Assembly: GCF_002252755.1 (NCBI RefSeq)
Contig: NZ_NHOY01000105.1
Location: 1-64,000, forward strand
DNA length: 64,000 nucleotides
Direction of reading: 5' to 3'
From: Halorubrum sp. Hd13
GTDB lineage: Archaea > Halobacteriota > Halobacteria > Halobacteriales > Haloferacaceae
The translations under genes and the position numbers were made by a program. Shown here in pieces: positions 16,546-25,154 of the stretch. How positions within the stretch are numbered: position 1 is the stretch's first letter; each line of letters starts with the position of its first letter. The notes under the pieces are model-generated. The model was not told where the DNA came from. It ran no database searches and saw nothing but the letters and a program-made list of their open reading frames with translations.

Positions 16546-18252
16546 TTATCGCAGCCCGATCCGCGCTTTCAGCCGTCGCACGCCCCGACTCGCCTTCCGG
16601 CCGAGCGCGGTCGCGGCGAACGCGCCGCGGACGAACCAGTCGGTCGGGATCCGGTCTGGGAAGCCGAGCGGGCCGACGCGGGACACCCCCACCGTCCGCG
16701 ACTCCGTGTACCGCCGGATCCCCTCCGGACCGTGGCGGCGGCCGAGCCCCGAGTCGCCGAACCCGCCCATCGGCGCGTCGGCCGCGCCCCACGTCGCGAG
16801 GAAGCCGTCGTTGACGTTGACGGTGCCGCAGTCGATCTCGCGGGCGACCGCCGCGCCGCGCTCGCGGTCCCCGGTCCACACGCTCGCGTTGAGGCCGAAC
16901 GGCGAGTCGTTGGCGGCGGCGACCGCGGCGGCCGCGTCCGGGACGGGCGTCACGACGACGACCGGTCCGAACGTCTCCTCGCAGGCGACCGTCGCGTCGG
17001 GCTCGACCCCCGTCAGAACGGTCGGCTCGTAGCAGTACGGCGCCACGTCCGGACGGTGACGCCCGCCCGTTTCGACTGTCGCGCCCGCCTCGCGGGCCTC
17101 GTCCACGTGACTCCGGACGCGGTCCAACTGGTCGGCGTCGATCAGCGAGCCGAGGTCCGCGTCGTAGTCGTAGCCCGTGCCGAGCGTGAGCGCCTCCGTC
17201 TCGCGGACGAACGCGTCGCGGAACGGCCGGTAGGCCGACTCCTCGACGTATATCCGCTCGGCCGAGAGGCAGAGCTGCCCGGCGTTCGAGAAGCAGGCGT
17301 CGATCGCACCGCGGGCCGCCTCGTCGACGTCGGCGTCGTCGAGCACGACGAGCGGGTTGTTGCCGCCGAGCTCCAGCGAGCAGTCGATCAGGTTCCGGCC
17401 CGCGCGCTCGGCGACGGTCCGGCCCGTCTCGGTGCTCCCGGTGAACGCCACGTAGTCGACCGCGTCGATCAGCGCGGGCCCGACCGTCGGCCCCTCGCCG
17501 GTGACGACTTGGAAGAGGTCGTCGGGAAGCCCGGCGACCTCCAGGAGCTCTGAGAGCGCGAGGGCCCCGTACGGCGTCTTCTCGTCGGGTTTCACCACGA
17601 CCGCGTTGCCCGCGGCGAGCGCCGGGAGCGCGTCGGCCATCGACAGCGTCAGCGGGTAGTTCCACGGCGAGACGACGCCGACGACGCCGACCGGGTCGTA
17701 GGTGACCGTCGCGGTCGCGAACCCGGGCATGACCCCGCACCGGCGTTCCTCGGCGAGCGCGCCGGGCGCCTCGTCCGCGAGGTAGTCGCAGCCGGTCGGC
17801 ACGTCGAACAGCTCCTCGACCGCGGTCCGCCGGGACTTCCCGGTCTCCAGCTGGAGGAGGTCGAGGAGCTCCTCGCGGTGCTCCAAGACGAGGTCGCCGA
17901 ACCGGTCGATGAGGGCCGCGCGCTCGGTCGCGGGGACTGCCTCCCACTCTGCCTGCGCCGACCGGGCGCGCTCGACCGCGGCGGCGACGTCGGCCGCGTC
18001 GCAGGCCGGGACCGAGCCGAGTCGCTCGGTCGTCGCCGGCGCGAACACGTCGAGCGCGTCGCTCTCGCCGGACGTGACGCCGTCCGCGGGCGGTTCGCCG
18101 TCGCCGGACGAGTCAGTCGATGCTGGCGAATCCGCGGGCGCCGCGCGACGCGCGCGATCCGCGAGGTCGTCGAGCCGTCGCGTCGAGAGGTGAGGCGCGT
18201 CCGCGAGCGCGGCGGGCGCGGCCGTCTGGGACGGCGGGTCCGTCGAGGACAT
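16546..18252 (-). CDS. Aldehyde dehydrogenase (succinate-semialdehyde dehydrogenase-like)
   Basis: 568 residues, about 90 more than a typical family member; the extra length is an acidic N-terminal region (residues 1-75) before the Rossmann part. Core motifs: VVSPWNYPLTLSMADALPAL, FTGSTETGRTVAERAG (NAD loop), LELGGNNPLVV with the general-base Glu, and SNAGQLCLSAER with nucleophile C328. It ends in a basic helix (RKASRGVRRLKARIGL), possibly membrane-associating. Oxidises an aldehyde to the acid with NAD(P); the substrate call to succinate semialdehyde is only by general likeness. No partner gene is seen beside it. Confidence 0.87.
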   Translation of the reverse strand: MSSTDPPSQTAAPAALADAPHLSTRRLDDLADRARRAAPADSPASTDSSGDGEPPADGVTSGESDALDVFAPATTERLGSVPACDAADVAAAVERARSAQAEWEAVPATERAALIDRFGDLVLEHREELLDLLQLETGKSRRTAVEELFDVPTGCDYLADEAPGALAEERRCGVMPGFATATVTYDPVGVVGVVSPWNYPLTLSMADALPALAAGNAVVVKPDEKTPYGALALSELLEVAGLPDDLFQVVTGEGPTVGPALIDAVDYVAFTGSTETGRTVAERAGRNLIDCSLELGGNNPLVVLDDADVDEAARGAIDACFSNAGQLCLSAERIYVEESAYRPFRDAFVRETEALTLGTGYDYDADLGSLIDADQLDRVRSHVDEAREAGATVETGGRHRPDVAPYCYEPTVLTGVEPDATVACEETFGPVVVVTPVPDAAAAVAAANDSPFGLNASVWTGDRERGAAVAREIDCGTVNVNDGFLATWGAADAPMGGFGDSGLGRRHGPEGIRRYTESRTVGVSRVGPLGFPDRIPTDWFVRGAFAATALGRKASRGVRRLKARIGLR

Positions 18253-18346
18253 CGGTTGTCAAAAGGAGGGTCGGGAGCGGGAAAGCCGTGCCGGTGGCCC
18301 GGCCGCCGACCGGTCCGGTCGGGACCGGGGGCAAGCCACTCGCCGG

Positions 18347-19366
18347 TCACTTCGGCGCGCCAGTCGCCGGCTCGACCGGGGTCGACGTGCCCCCGTTTTC
18401 GGAGAGCATCTCGATGATCTCCAGCAGGAGCGACACGACGAGCGGCCCGACGATGATCCCGACCGCGCCGACGGTGAGGATGCCCCCCACGAAGCCGACG
18501 AGGTAGAGCCCGGGCGATATCTTCCCCGTCCAGTCGGCGAGCTGCGTCCGGATCACCGCGTCCGGGACGAAGGAGACGACGCCGAGCCCGAAGACAACCA
18601 CGAGGATCGCTCGCGTCGTCTCCCCGATCAGGAGGTCGCCAGTGCCCAGCGCGACGACGAGCACGCTGGGCCCGACGACGGGAACGAACTGGAGGACGCC
18701 GGCGATGACGGCCAACAGGACCGGCGAGCGGTACCCGAGGAGCGCGAACAGCGCGAGCGCGAGGACGAATGTCGCGGCGGCCGTGGCCGCCTGGAGGATG
18801 TAGATGGAGTACAGCGTCGTGCGCGTCCGGCGGTGCAGCCGCATCGGGATGTCGCGGTACTCGGGGGGTACTATCTTGAACACGGCAGTGCCGACCGCGC
18901 CCGGCCGGAGGAGGAGCCCGTACACGAGGATGGTGAACACGATGAGTTCGAGCGCGAGCCGCGGCGCCGCGGCGGTGATCGCGAGCGCGAGGTCTCGGAG
19001 CGCGATCCGGACGGCCGACACCACCGGCGCCGCCTCGATGGGGAACCGGAGACCCAGCGCCTCTACGACGAGGACGTCGGGGATCTGTCCCAGCAGGTCG
19101 ATCAGTCGGGACCGCTGCCGGTACAGGACGTACAGCAGCGGGACCACGAGGAGCGCGGCGGCGAGGAAGGCGAGGACGGTGGACGCGGCGCAGGCGATCC
19201 GGCGCGACAGCCCGCGACCGACGAGTCGCTGCCGGAGCGGGTAGAGGACGTACGCGAACGTGATCGCGAAGACGACGGTCCGGAGCACCTCCGCCAGCAC
19301 GAACGCCGCGATCGCGGCCGTCGCGACGAGGAGCGCGCCGAGGACCCGAGAGCGAGAGAGTATCAT
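18347..19366 (-). CDS. AI-2E family (PerM-like) membrane protein
   Basis: 339 residues starting MILSRSRVLGALLVA. Seven or eight transmembrane helices in the family order: two N-terminal helices (FVLAEVLRTVVFAITFAYVL), a long soluble stretch, then the conserved C-terminal block FVPVVGPSVLVVALGTGDLL and GKISPGLYLVGFVGGILT. Family members export small molecules or act as Na+/H+ antiporters in halophilic bacteria; substrate unknown. A frame extension to 19492 runs into the promoter of the divergent aminotransferase and was not used. The start is 154 nt from that gene. Confidence 0.88.
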   Translation of the reverse strand: MILSRSRVLGALLVATAAIAAFVLAEVLRTVVFAITFAYVLYPLRQRLVGRGLSRRIACAASTVLAFLAAALLVVPLLYVLYRQRSRLIDLLGQIPDVLVVEALGLRFPIEAAPVVSAVRIALRDLALAITAAAPRLALELIVFTILVYGLLLRPGAVGTAVFKIVPPEYRDIPMRLHRRTRTTLYSIYILQAATAAATFVLALALFALLGYRSPVLLAVIAGVLQFVPVVGPSVLVVALGTGDLLIGETTRAILVVVFGLGVVSFVPDAVIRTQLADWTGKISPGLYLVGFVGGILTVGAVGIIVGPLVVSLLLEIIEMLSENGGTSTPVEPATGAPK

Positions 19367-19520
19367 GGCGTCCCGTCGCGGCGACGGCTGAAAGTCATTC
19401 CGACGGTGCGGGGGACGGAGGCGCGGCGACGGCGGCGATTGCCGCTCGAGCGGAGCCGCTCGAGACGGACACCCCGTCAGGGACCGTAGCAACTAACCTC
19501 GCGCCACTCCCACGTCGGGT

Positions 19521-20693
19521 ATGCGCATCGACCCGTTCGGCCTCGAACGCTGGTTCGCGGAGTACGAGCACGAGGCCGACATCATGTTGGCCGAGAGCGG
19601 GATCCGCTCGCTCGACGCGAGCCGCTTCGATCTGGACCCGGGGAAACTCGACTACGTGATCCCGACGAACGGCGATCCGGAGTTCCGCGCGTCGGTCGGC
19701 GACCGGTACGGCCGGAGCGCCGACGAGGTGCTGTTCACCTGCGGGACGCAGGAGGCGAACTTCCTCACGTTCCTCTCGCTGCTCGGGGACAAGGCGGGCG
19801 TGGGCGACGGGACGCCGAGCAGCGACGGGGCGGGCGACTCCGCCGCCGTCGGATCGGGGTGCCACGCGGTCGTCGTCACCCCCACGTATCAGGCGCTTCA
19901 CGCCGTTCCGGACGCGTTCGGCGACGTGACCCGCGTCGAGCTGGAGCCGCCGGAGTGGGGGCTCGACCCGGACGCGATCGCCGACGCGGCCCGCGACGAC
20001 ACCGCCGTGATCGTCGTGAACAACCCCAACAACCCCACCGGCCGGTACCACGACGAGGCGGCGATGCGGGCGGTCTACGACGTCGCCGTCGAGCACGACG
20101 CGTACCTCCTCTGCGACGAGGTGTACCGACTGCTCGCGGCGGAGCCGCACCCCCCGGTCGCGAGCTTCGGACGCCACGGAATCTCGACGACGAGCCTCAC
20201 GAAAGCGTACGGGCTCGCGGGGCTCCGGTTCGGCTGGATCGCCGGTCCCGAGGCGGTCGTCGAGCGCGCGTGGCGGTGGAAGGATTACACCACCATCTCG
20301 CCGTCGCTGTTCGGCCAGTACGTCGCGAAGCAGGCGCTCGGCCGGCGCGAGACGAAGATTTTAGCGGAGAACCGCGAACTGGCGGAGACGCACCGCGCGA
20401 TCGTCGCGGAGTGGCTGGACCGCCACGGCCTCGACTGGTACGACCCGGTCGGCGTCAACGGGTTCGTCACCGTTCCCGACGGCTTCGACGACGCCGAGTC
20501 GTTCTGCCGGACCGTCGTCGAGACGGAGAGCGTCGTGCTGGCGCCCGGCGGGCTGTTCGGCTTCCCGGACCGCTTCCGGATCGGGTTCGGGCTGCCGACG
20601 TCGGAGTTGGAGGAGGGGTTGGAACGGGTGGGCCGCGTGATCGAGACGGCGACCGCCGAAGGCGGGGACGTCGACGCGGCGGGAGGTGCCTGA
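19521..20693 (+). CDS. PLP-dependent class I/II aminotransferase
   Basis: 390 residues. The fold-type I pattern is complete: VVNNPNNPTGRYHDEAAM, CDEVYRLLA with the PLP-ring Asp/Tyr, and STTSLTKAYGLAGLRFGW with the Schiff-base Lys. RIGFG near the end holds the substrate-carboxylate Arg. The N-terminus MRIDPFGLERWFAEYEHEAD is like the haloarchaeal/Thermus aspartate- or capreomycidine-like clade that lacks the usual long N-terminal arm. A 15-residue insertion rich in Gly/Ser/Asp lies near residue 105. Substrate not assignable. The next gene starts one base after its stop codon, so the two are probably co-transcribed. Confidence 0.85.
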   Translation: MRIDPFGLERWFAEYEHEADIMLAESGIRSLDASRFDLDPGKLDYVIPTNGDPEFRASVGDRYGRSADEVLFTCGTQEANFLTFLSLLGDKAGVGDGTPSSDGAGDSAAVGSGCHAVVVTPTYQALHAVPDAFGDVTRVELEPPEWGLDPDAIADAARDDTAVIVVNNPNNPTGRYHDEAAMRAVYDVAVEHDAYLLCDEVYRLLAAEPHPPVASFGRHGISTTSLTKAYGLAGLRFGWIAGPEAVVERAWRWKDYTTISPSLFGQYVAKQALGRRETKILAENRELAETHRAIVAEWLDRHGLDWYDPVGVNGFVTVPDGFDDAESFCRTVVETESVVLAPGGLFGFPDRFRIGFGLPTSELEEGLERVGRVIETATAEGGDVDAAGGA

Positions 20694-20694
20694 G

Positions 20695-20979
20695 ATGGGC
20701 TTTTTCAGCGACATCAAAGACGACGTGGTCGGCTTCGTCCGCGACCCGACCGACGAGCAGAAGGTGCTGTTCGTCGCCGTCGTCGTCATGGCGATCGCCG
20801 ACCGCGCGTTCTGGTGGATCGACTTCCCGTTCGTCGTGCGGACGACCGCGGCGGTCGGAGTCGGGTTCATCGGTCTCTTCGTCGCCAGCTACCTTCTCAC
20901 CGGACAGTTCGTCCCGCCGGACGGGGACGCGGACGACGAGGACGAGCGGGAGGAGTACGTCGACGAGATGGATCCGTAA
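20695..20979 (+). CDS. Small two-helix membrane protein
   Basis: 94 residues beginning MGFFSDIKDDVVGFVRDP. Two predicted transmembrane segments (VLFVAVVVMAIADRAFWW; AAVGVGFIGLFVASYLL) and an acidic cytoplasmic tail with DDEDEREEYVDEMD. No family recognised beyond conserved haloarchaeal type. It begins 1 nt after the aminotransferase stop, which indicates joint transcription; the short in-frame lead MPE upstream is inside that gene and was not used. Confidence 0.7.
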   Translation: MGFFSDIKDDVVGFVRDPTDEQKVLFVAVVVMAIADRAFWWIDFPFVVRTTAAVGVGFIGLFVASYLLTGQFVPPDGDADDEDEREEYVDEMDP

Positions 20980-21063
20980 CTCGGCTCGCAGCCGCGGTCG
21001 GCACCCCTTCGTTCTGGGGTGCGAACCCGCGGCGAACGCCGGCGTCGGCGCCGTTCCAAACCG

Positions 21064-21069
21064 TTTATA
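21064..21069 (+). promoter_or_regulatory. TATA box of eIF5A
   Basis: TTTATA centred 27 nt before the ATG at 21094, which predicts a leaderless eIF5A transcript. Confidence 0.65.
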
Positions 21070-21093
21070 CCCGCCCCGAAAAAAGTAGCGGGC

Positions 21094-21471
21094 ATGCCGC
21101 GAGAGCAGAAGCAGGTTCGCGAACTCCAGGAGGGCAGCTACGTGATGATGGACAGTGCGCCCTGCAAGATCAACCACTACAGCACAGCAAAGCCCGGAAA
21201 ACACGGGAGCGCCAAGGCGCGCGTCGAGGGCAAGGGGGTCTTCGACGACAGGAAGCGCTCGCTCTCTCAGCCGGTCGACGCGAAGGTCTGGGTCCCGATC
21301 ATCCAGCGGAAGCAGGGACAGGTCGTCTCCGTCTCCGGGAACGACGCGCAGGTCATGGACCTCGACACCTACGAGACGTTCACGATGCGCATCCCCGAGG
21401 GCGAGGACTTCTCCTCGGACGACAACATCGAGTACCTCGAGTACGAGGGTCAGCGCAAGGTCGTCGGGTAG
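21094..21471 (+). CDS. eif5A: Translation initiation factor 5A (aIF5A)
   Basis: 125 residues. The SH3-like N-terminal domain holds the loop [17 protein letters not shown], whose Lys (in PGKHG) is the residue converted to deoxyhypusine or hypusine in archaea. The C-terminal OB fold begins near [18 protein letters not shown]. The factor helps ribosomes through polyproline and other stalling sequences. The agmatinase-family gene starts 7 nt after its stop, a meaningful neighbour because haloarchaeal hypusination is reported to start from agmatine. A TATA box at 21064 suggests a leaderless transcript. Confidence 0.96.
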   Translation: MPREQKQVRELQEGSYVMMDSAPCKINHYSTAKPGKHGSAKARVEGKGVFDDRKRSLSQPVDAKVWVPIIQRKQGQVVSVSGNDAQVMDLDTYETFTMRIPEGEDFSSDDNIEYLEYEGQRKVVG

Positions 21472-21478
21472 TCGAGGC

Positions 21479-22327
21479 ATGTTCCCCGGAGCGACGACCG
21501 ACCGCGAGGCTGCTTCCTACGTGGTTGTCGGCGCTCCCCTCGACGCCACGACCACGTTTCAGCCCGGTGCCCGGTTCGGACCGGACCGGGTCCGGCGATT
21601 CGCAGAGACGTACGACGACTACGACCGCAGGACGGACAGCTACTTCTCCGCGCTCGACGTCCACGACGCCGGCGACGTCCCCACGTGGGACGACGTCGAG
21701 GCGTACCTCGATCACCTCGCCGCCGAGCTCCGGAGCGTCGCGCTCGACGACGCCGTCCCCCTCCTCGTCGGCGGCGAACACACCGTCACCTACGCCGGCG
21801 TCCAGGCGGTCGATCCAGACGTCCTCGTCGTCTGCGACGCACACCTCGACCTTCGAGACGCGTACGACGGGAACCCCTGGAGCCACGCCTGCGTCACCCG
21901 TCGGTGTCTCGACGACCTCGGCGTCGACCGGGCGGTGATCGTCGGGGCTCGCACGGGCTCGGAGGCCGAGTGGGACCGCGCGGCCGACACCGACGTCGAG
22001 GTCGTGCCGCCCGAGGAAGCGCGCGCGTGGCTCGACGGGGTCACCGGAGACGACCGCGATGGCGCTTCCGACCCCTTCGCGGGGGAGTCGGTGTACTGTT
22101 CCGTCGACGTCGACGGGCTCGACCCCGGCTTCGCGCCGGGGACGGGGACGATGGAGCCGTTCGGGCTCGTCCCCCGCGAGGCCCGCGACCTCGTCCGGGC
22201 CGTCGCGGCTCGCGCCGACGGCTTCGACGTCGTCGAAGTGAACGACCGCGACGACGGACAGGCCGCGGCGGTCGGCGGCAAGCTCCTCCGGGAGTTCGTC
22301 CGGGCCCACGCGGCGGGCGGCGACTGA
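21479..22327 (+). CDS. speB: Agmatinase / ureohydrolase family
   Basis: 282 residues. The di-manganese motifs of ureohydrolases are present: LLVGGEHTVTYAG, VVCDAHLDLRDAYDGN and CSVDVDGLDPGFAPGTGT. The family hydrolyses agmatine to putrescine and urea. Directly after eIF5A (7 nt) it probably acts in hypusine formation; work on Haloferax proposed that agmatine is attached to eIF5A and an agmatinase-like enzyme then removes urea to give deoxyhypusine. That role here is inference from context. The substrate loop usually SHACVTRR is present as WSHACVTRRCLDDLG. Confidence 0.9.
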   Translation: MFPGATTDREAASYVVVGAPLDATTTFQPGARFGPDRVRRFAETYDDYDRRTDSYFSALDVHDAGDVPTWDDVEAYLDHLAAELRSVALDDAVPLLVGGEHTVTYAGVQAVDPDVLVVCDAHLDLRDAYDGNPWSHACVTRRCLDDLGVDRAVIVGARTGSEAEWDRAADTDVEVVPPEEARAWLDGVTGDDRDGASDPFAGESVYCSVDVDGLDPGFAPGTGTMEPFGLVPREARDLVRAVAARADGFDVVEVNDRDDGQAAAVGGKLLREFVRAHAAGGD

Positions 22328-22357
22328 CCGCTCCGAGCGGCCGCGGGCGCCGACCGC

Positions 22358-22609
22358 CTACGACAGCTCGGAGAGCCGGCGGCGGGCCGCCGTGACGGCC
22401 GCCATCGCGTCGATCCACTCGCGCGGATCCGTACACCAGATCCGATCGCCCTCGACGCTGACGCAGAATACCGAATCGGTGGAGGGCGAGAGGGTGACCC
22501 CGTCGACGTCGGGGCGGTCGCCGAGGTAGGAGTCGATCAGTCGTCGCGCCGTCTCCGCCTCCGGCTGGAGGCGGCTGCCGGCCGCGTACTCGATGGCTAT
22601 CTCTGCCAT
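22358..22609 (-). CDS. Rdx/SelW-like small protein without the CxxC pair
   Basis: 83 residues. The start MAEIAIEYAAGSRLQPEAE, helix ETARRLIDSYLG, then FCVSVEGDRIWC follow the order of the thioredoxin-like Rdx (SelW/SelT/SelH) fold, where IEYCxxC normally stands at residues 6-11. Here the two cysteines are replaced (EYAAGS), so redox chemistry at that site is lost. Two Cys remain further on. A minus-strand TATA-like element (TTATTAATC, near 22635) lies upstream. It follows nadC by 56 nt on the same strand but has its own likely promoter. Function unknown; family call is by pattern only. Confidence 0.5.
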   Translation of the reverse strand: MAEIAIEYAAGSRLQPEAETARRLIDSYLGDRPDVDGVTLSPSTDSVFCVSVEGDRIWCTDPREWIDAMAAVTAARRRLSELS

Positions 22610-22665
22610 ACCCTCGTCTAGGAACTACATGATTAATAACTACTGTTTTCTGGCAGGGCTTGCGG

Positions 22666-23493
22666 CTACGTCGGACTCGCGTCCCCGTCGGTTCGAAACG
22701 AGTAGTCCAGCGCGGGCGCGCTGTGGGTGAGCGCTCCGAGCGACACGACGTCGACACCGGTCGTCGCGTATTCCCCGATGTCGTCGAGTCCGATCCCGCC
22801 GCTTGCCTCAGTGAGGACGCCCTCCGGGACGCGATCGACGGCCCGCCGCATCGTCGCCGGGCTCATGTTGTCGAGGAGAACGACGTCGGCCCCCGCGTCG
22901 GCGGCGCGAGCCGCCGTCTGAGGCGACTCGGCCTCGACTTCCACGTTCGTGGCGAACGAGGACCGTTCGCGGAACCGCTCTACCGCGGTTTCCAAGCCCA
23001 GCTCGGCGATGTGATTGTCCTTCACCATGACCATATGCGACAGATCGAGTCGGTGGGTGTCGCCGCCGCCGGCCGCGACCGCTCGCTTCTCGACGCCGCG
23101 GAGCCCGGGCGTGGTCTTTCGGGTCGCCGCCACCGTCGGCGGGTCGTCGGTCGCCGCTCTCGCGAGGCGAACCGCCTCGCTGGTTCGCGTGGCGACGCCC
23201 GAGGCGTGACCGGCGACGTTGACCGCGACCCGCTCCGCGCGGAGAACTCCCCGAGCCGGCCCGGAGACCGACAAGACGGCCTCGCCTGCCGCCACGCCGG
23301 CGCCTGACTCGACGAGCGGCTCGGCGTCGACGCCCGAGGTCTCAAACACGGACGCGGCCGCCTCGATCCCCGCCGCCACGCCGGCTTCCGTGGCGACGAG
23401 ACGACCGGCCGCCTCCCCCGGCACGTCGTTCGTCACGTCGTGGTGGCCGAGATCCTCCCGCAGCCACGACTCGATCGTCGCCTCGGTCAACAC
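22666..23493 (-). CDS. nadC: Nicotinate-nucleotide pyrophosphorylase (quinolinate phosphoribosyltransferase)
   Basis: 275 residues from a GTG start at 23493. Converts quinolinate and PRPP to nicotinate mononucleotide, third step of de novo NAD synthesis. Motifs: VAGHASGVATRTSEAV, AATRKTTPGLRGVEKRAVAA, HRLDLSHMVMVKDNHIA and DVVLLDNMSPATMRRAV, EASGGIGLDDIGEYA, all standard for QPRTase. The start overlaps the nadB stop by 7 nt, so the two are translated as a unit. Confidence 0.95.
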   Translation of the reverse strand: MLTEATIESWLREDLGHHDVTNDVPGEAAGRLVATEAGVAAGIEAAASVFETSGVDAEPLVESGAGVAAGEAVLSVSGPARGVLRAERVAVNVAGHASGVATRTSEAVRLARAATDDPPTVAATRKTTPGLRGVEKRAVAAGGGDTHRLDLSHMVMVKDNHIAELGLETAVERFRERSSFATNVEVEAESPQTAARAADAGADVVLLDNMSPATMRRAVDRVPEGVLTEASGGIGLDDIGEYATTGVDVVSLGALTHSAPALDYSFRTDGDASPT

Positions 23494-25154
23494 CCTTCGT
23501 CACCCCCTCGCGGACCGCGGACCCCGGTCGACCCCGACCGACCGCCGTCGGATCTCGGGGCCCCATCGGTTTCGGCGACGCCGCCGTCGACCAGACGGTG
23601 ACACCCCGCCGAGGGCGACTCGGCGGCGTCGCGCGCGATGAGCAGTCCGCAGACCACGGCGTTTCGCAGCTCCGAGAGCTCTCGGCTACGGCGCGTCCGC
23701 GCGTACGCGTCGACCTCGCCCTTCAGTCGACGCAGCGAGGCCGCCGCGTTCCGGACCCCCGAGCGGGTCCGCTCGACGCCCAATCGCTCGTCCATCGTTC
23801 GGCGGAGCCGATCGAACTTCGCCGCCTCGAACGACGTCGGCAACTCCGGGTCGTCGGACGGCAGGTCGGGGACTGAGAGAGCCGCTCCCGGTGGGTCGCT
23901 CTCGGCCGCGGCCGTCTCGCCGGCACGAAGTCCCCAGACGAGCCCCTCCAGCAGGCCCGTGGAGGCCAACCGGTTGGCGCCGTGGACGCCGGTCCGCGAA
24001 CACTCGCCGACGGCGAACAGCCGGTCGATCGAGGCCCGTCCGCGCTCGTCGACCGCCACGCCGCCACAGAGGAAGTGTTGCGCCGGCGCGACGGGGATCC
24101 CGGTAGACGGGTCGAGGCCGCGCTCGGCGCACATCGACGCCAAGTCCGGGAACCGGTCCGCGAAGCCGATCCCGTCGACGTCGAGGACGACGGATCCGGT
24201 CTCTCGGCGTTCGTCCGCGACCGCGCGTGCGACGACGTCGCGCGGCGCGAGTTCGGCGTCCTCGTGGACCGCCGGCATGAACCGCTCGCCGTCCGCGTTG
24301 CGGAGGACGGCGCCGGCCCCTCTGACGGCCTCGCTCACGAGGAACGGATCGGCGTCGCCGTCGACGTCAGCGGCCTCGGCGGCCTCGCCCCCGGGAAACG
24401 CCGTGGGGTGGAACTGGACGTACGCCGCGTCCGCGACCGTCGCGCCCGCGAGCGCCGCCATGGCGATCCCGTCGCCGGTCGCTCCGTCCGGGTTCGTCGA
24501 CGTGCCGTAGCAGGCGCCGATACCACCGGTGGCGAGGACCGTCGAGCCGGCCGCGACCGTTCCCGTTTCACCGCCGCGTTCGAGCAGCGCGCCGTCGACG
24601 CCCGCGCCGTTGCCGAGCAGGTCGAGGACCGCCGTGTCCTGCAGCAGACGGACCCCGGCGAGCCCGTCGAGGTAGTCGAGAAACGGCGGGAGGAGGTGCG
24701 CTCCGGTCGAGGCGTCGACGTGAACGATCCGGTCCGCGGAGTGACCCCCCTCGCGACAGCGGGCGAGCGCGTCGAGACGCGCGTCGGCGGGGTCCGCGGT
24801 CCCGGTCCGGTCCTCCGCGCGGTCGAACGGGACGCCGAGCGTGTCAACGAGCACGTCGGCGACCGCGTCCCGACTCTCGCTCACGAGCGCCTCGACCGCT
24901 TCCGGGTCCGCCTCGCCGTCTGCGGCCGCGAGGACGTCGCGTCGGAACGACGCCGAGTCCTCGGTGGCGACCGCCACGCCGCCCTGCGCCCAGTACGTGT
25001 TGGCGTCGGCCGGGCGGCTCGCCTTGGTCACCACCGTCACCTCGGCGCCGGTCCGGGCCGCGGCCAGCGCCGCCGCGCACCCGGCGACGCCGGCGCCGAC
25101 CACCAGGACGTCCGTCCGTGCGCCGTTCGGCGGCGCGGTCGCCGCCCCGGTCAT
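23487..25154 (-). CDS. nadB: L-aspartate oxidase
   Basis: 555 residues. An FAD flavoprotein that oxidises L-aspartate to iminoaspartate for quinolinate. The FAD-binding VLVVGAGVAGCAAALAAARTG starts near residue 15. The succinate-dehydrogenase/NadB signature is AQGGVAVAT, with HPTAFPGG and SEAVRGAGAVLRN, then CGGVAVDERGRAS and GECSRTGVHGANRLASTGLLE. The last 40 residues are a low-complexity tail. Start and stop overlap nadA (ATGA) and nadC, so nadABC is a single operon. A longer upstream frame is antisense or nadA shadow. Confidence 0.95.
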   Translation of the reverse strand: MTGAATAPPNGARTDVLVVGAGVAGCAAALAAARTGAEVTVVTKASRPADANTYWAQGGVAVATEDSASFRRDVLAAADGEADPEAVEALVSESRDAVADVLVDTLGVPFDRAEDRTGTADPADARLDALARCREGGHSADRIVHVDASTGAHLLPPFLDYLDGLAGVRLLQDTAVLDLLGNGAGVDGALLERGGETGTVAAGSTVLATGGIGACYGTSTNPDGATGDGIAMAALAGATVADAAYVQFHPTAFPGGEAAEAADVDGDADPFLVSEAVRGAGAVLRNADGERFMPAVHEDAELAPRDVVARAVADERRETGSVVLDVDGIGFADRFPDLASMCAERGLDPSTGIPVAPAQHFLCGGVAVDERGRASIDRLFAVGECSRTGVHGANRLASTGLLEGLVWGLRAGETAAAESDPPGAALSVPDLPSDDPELPTSFEAAKFDRLRRTMDERLGVERTRSGVRNAAASLRRLKGEVDAYARTRRSRELSELRNAVVCGLLIARDAAESPSAGCHRLVDGGVAETDGAPRSDGGRSGSTGVRGPRGGDEGC

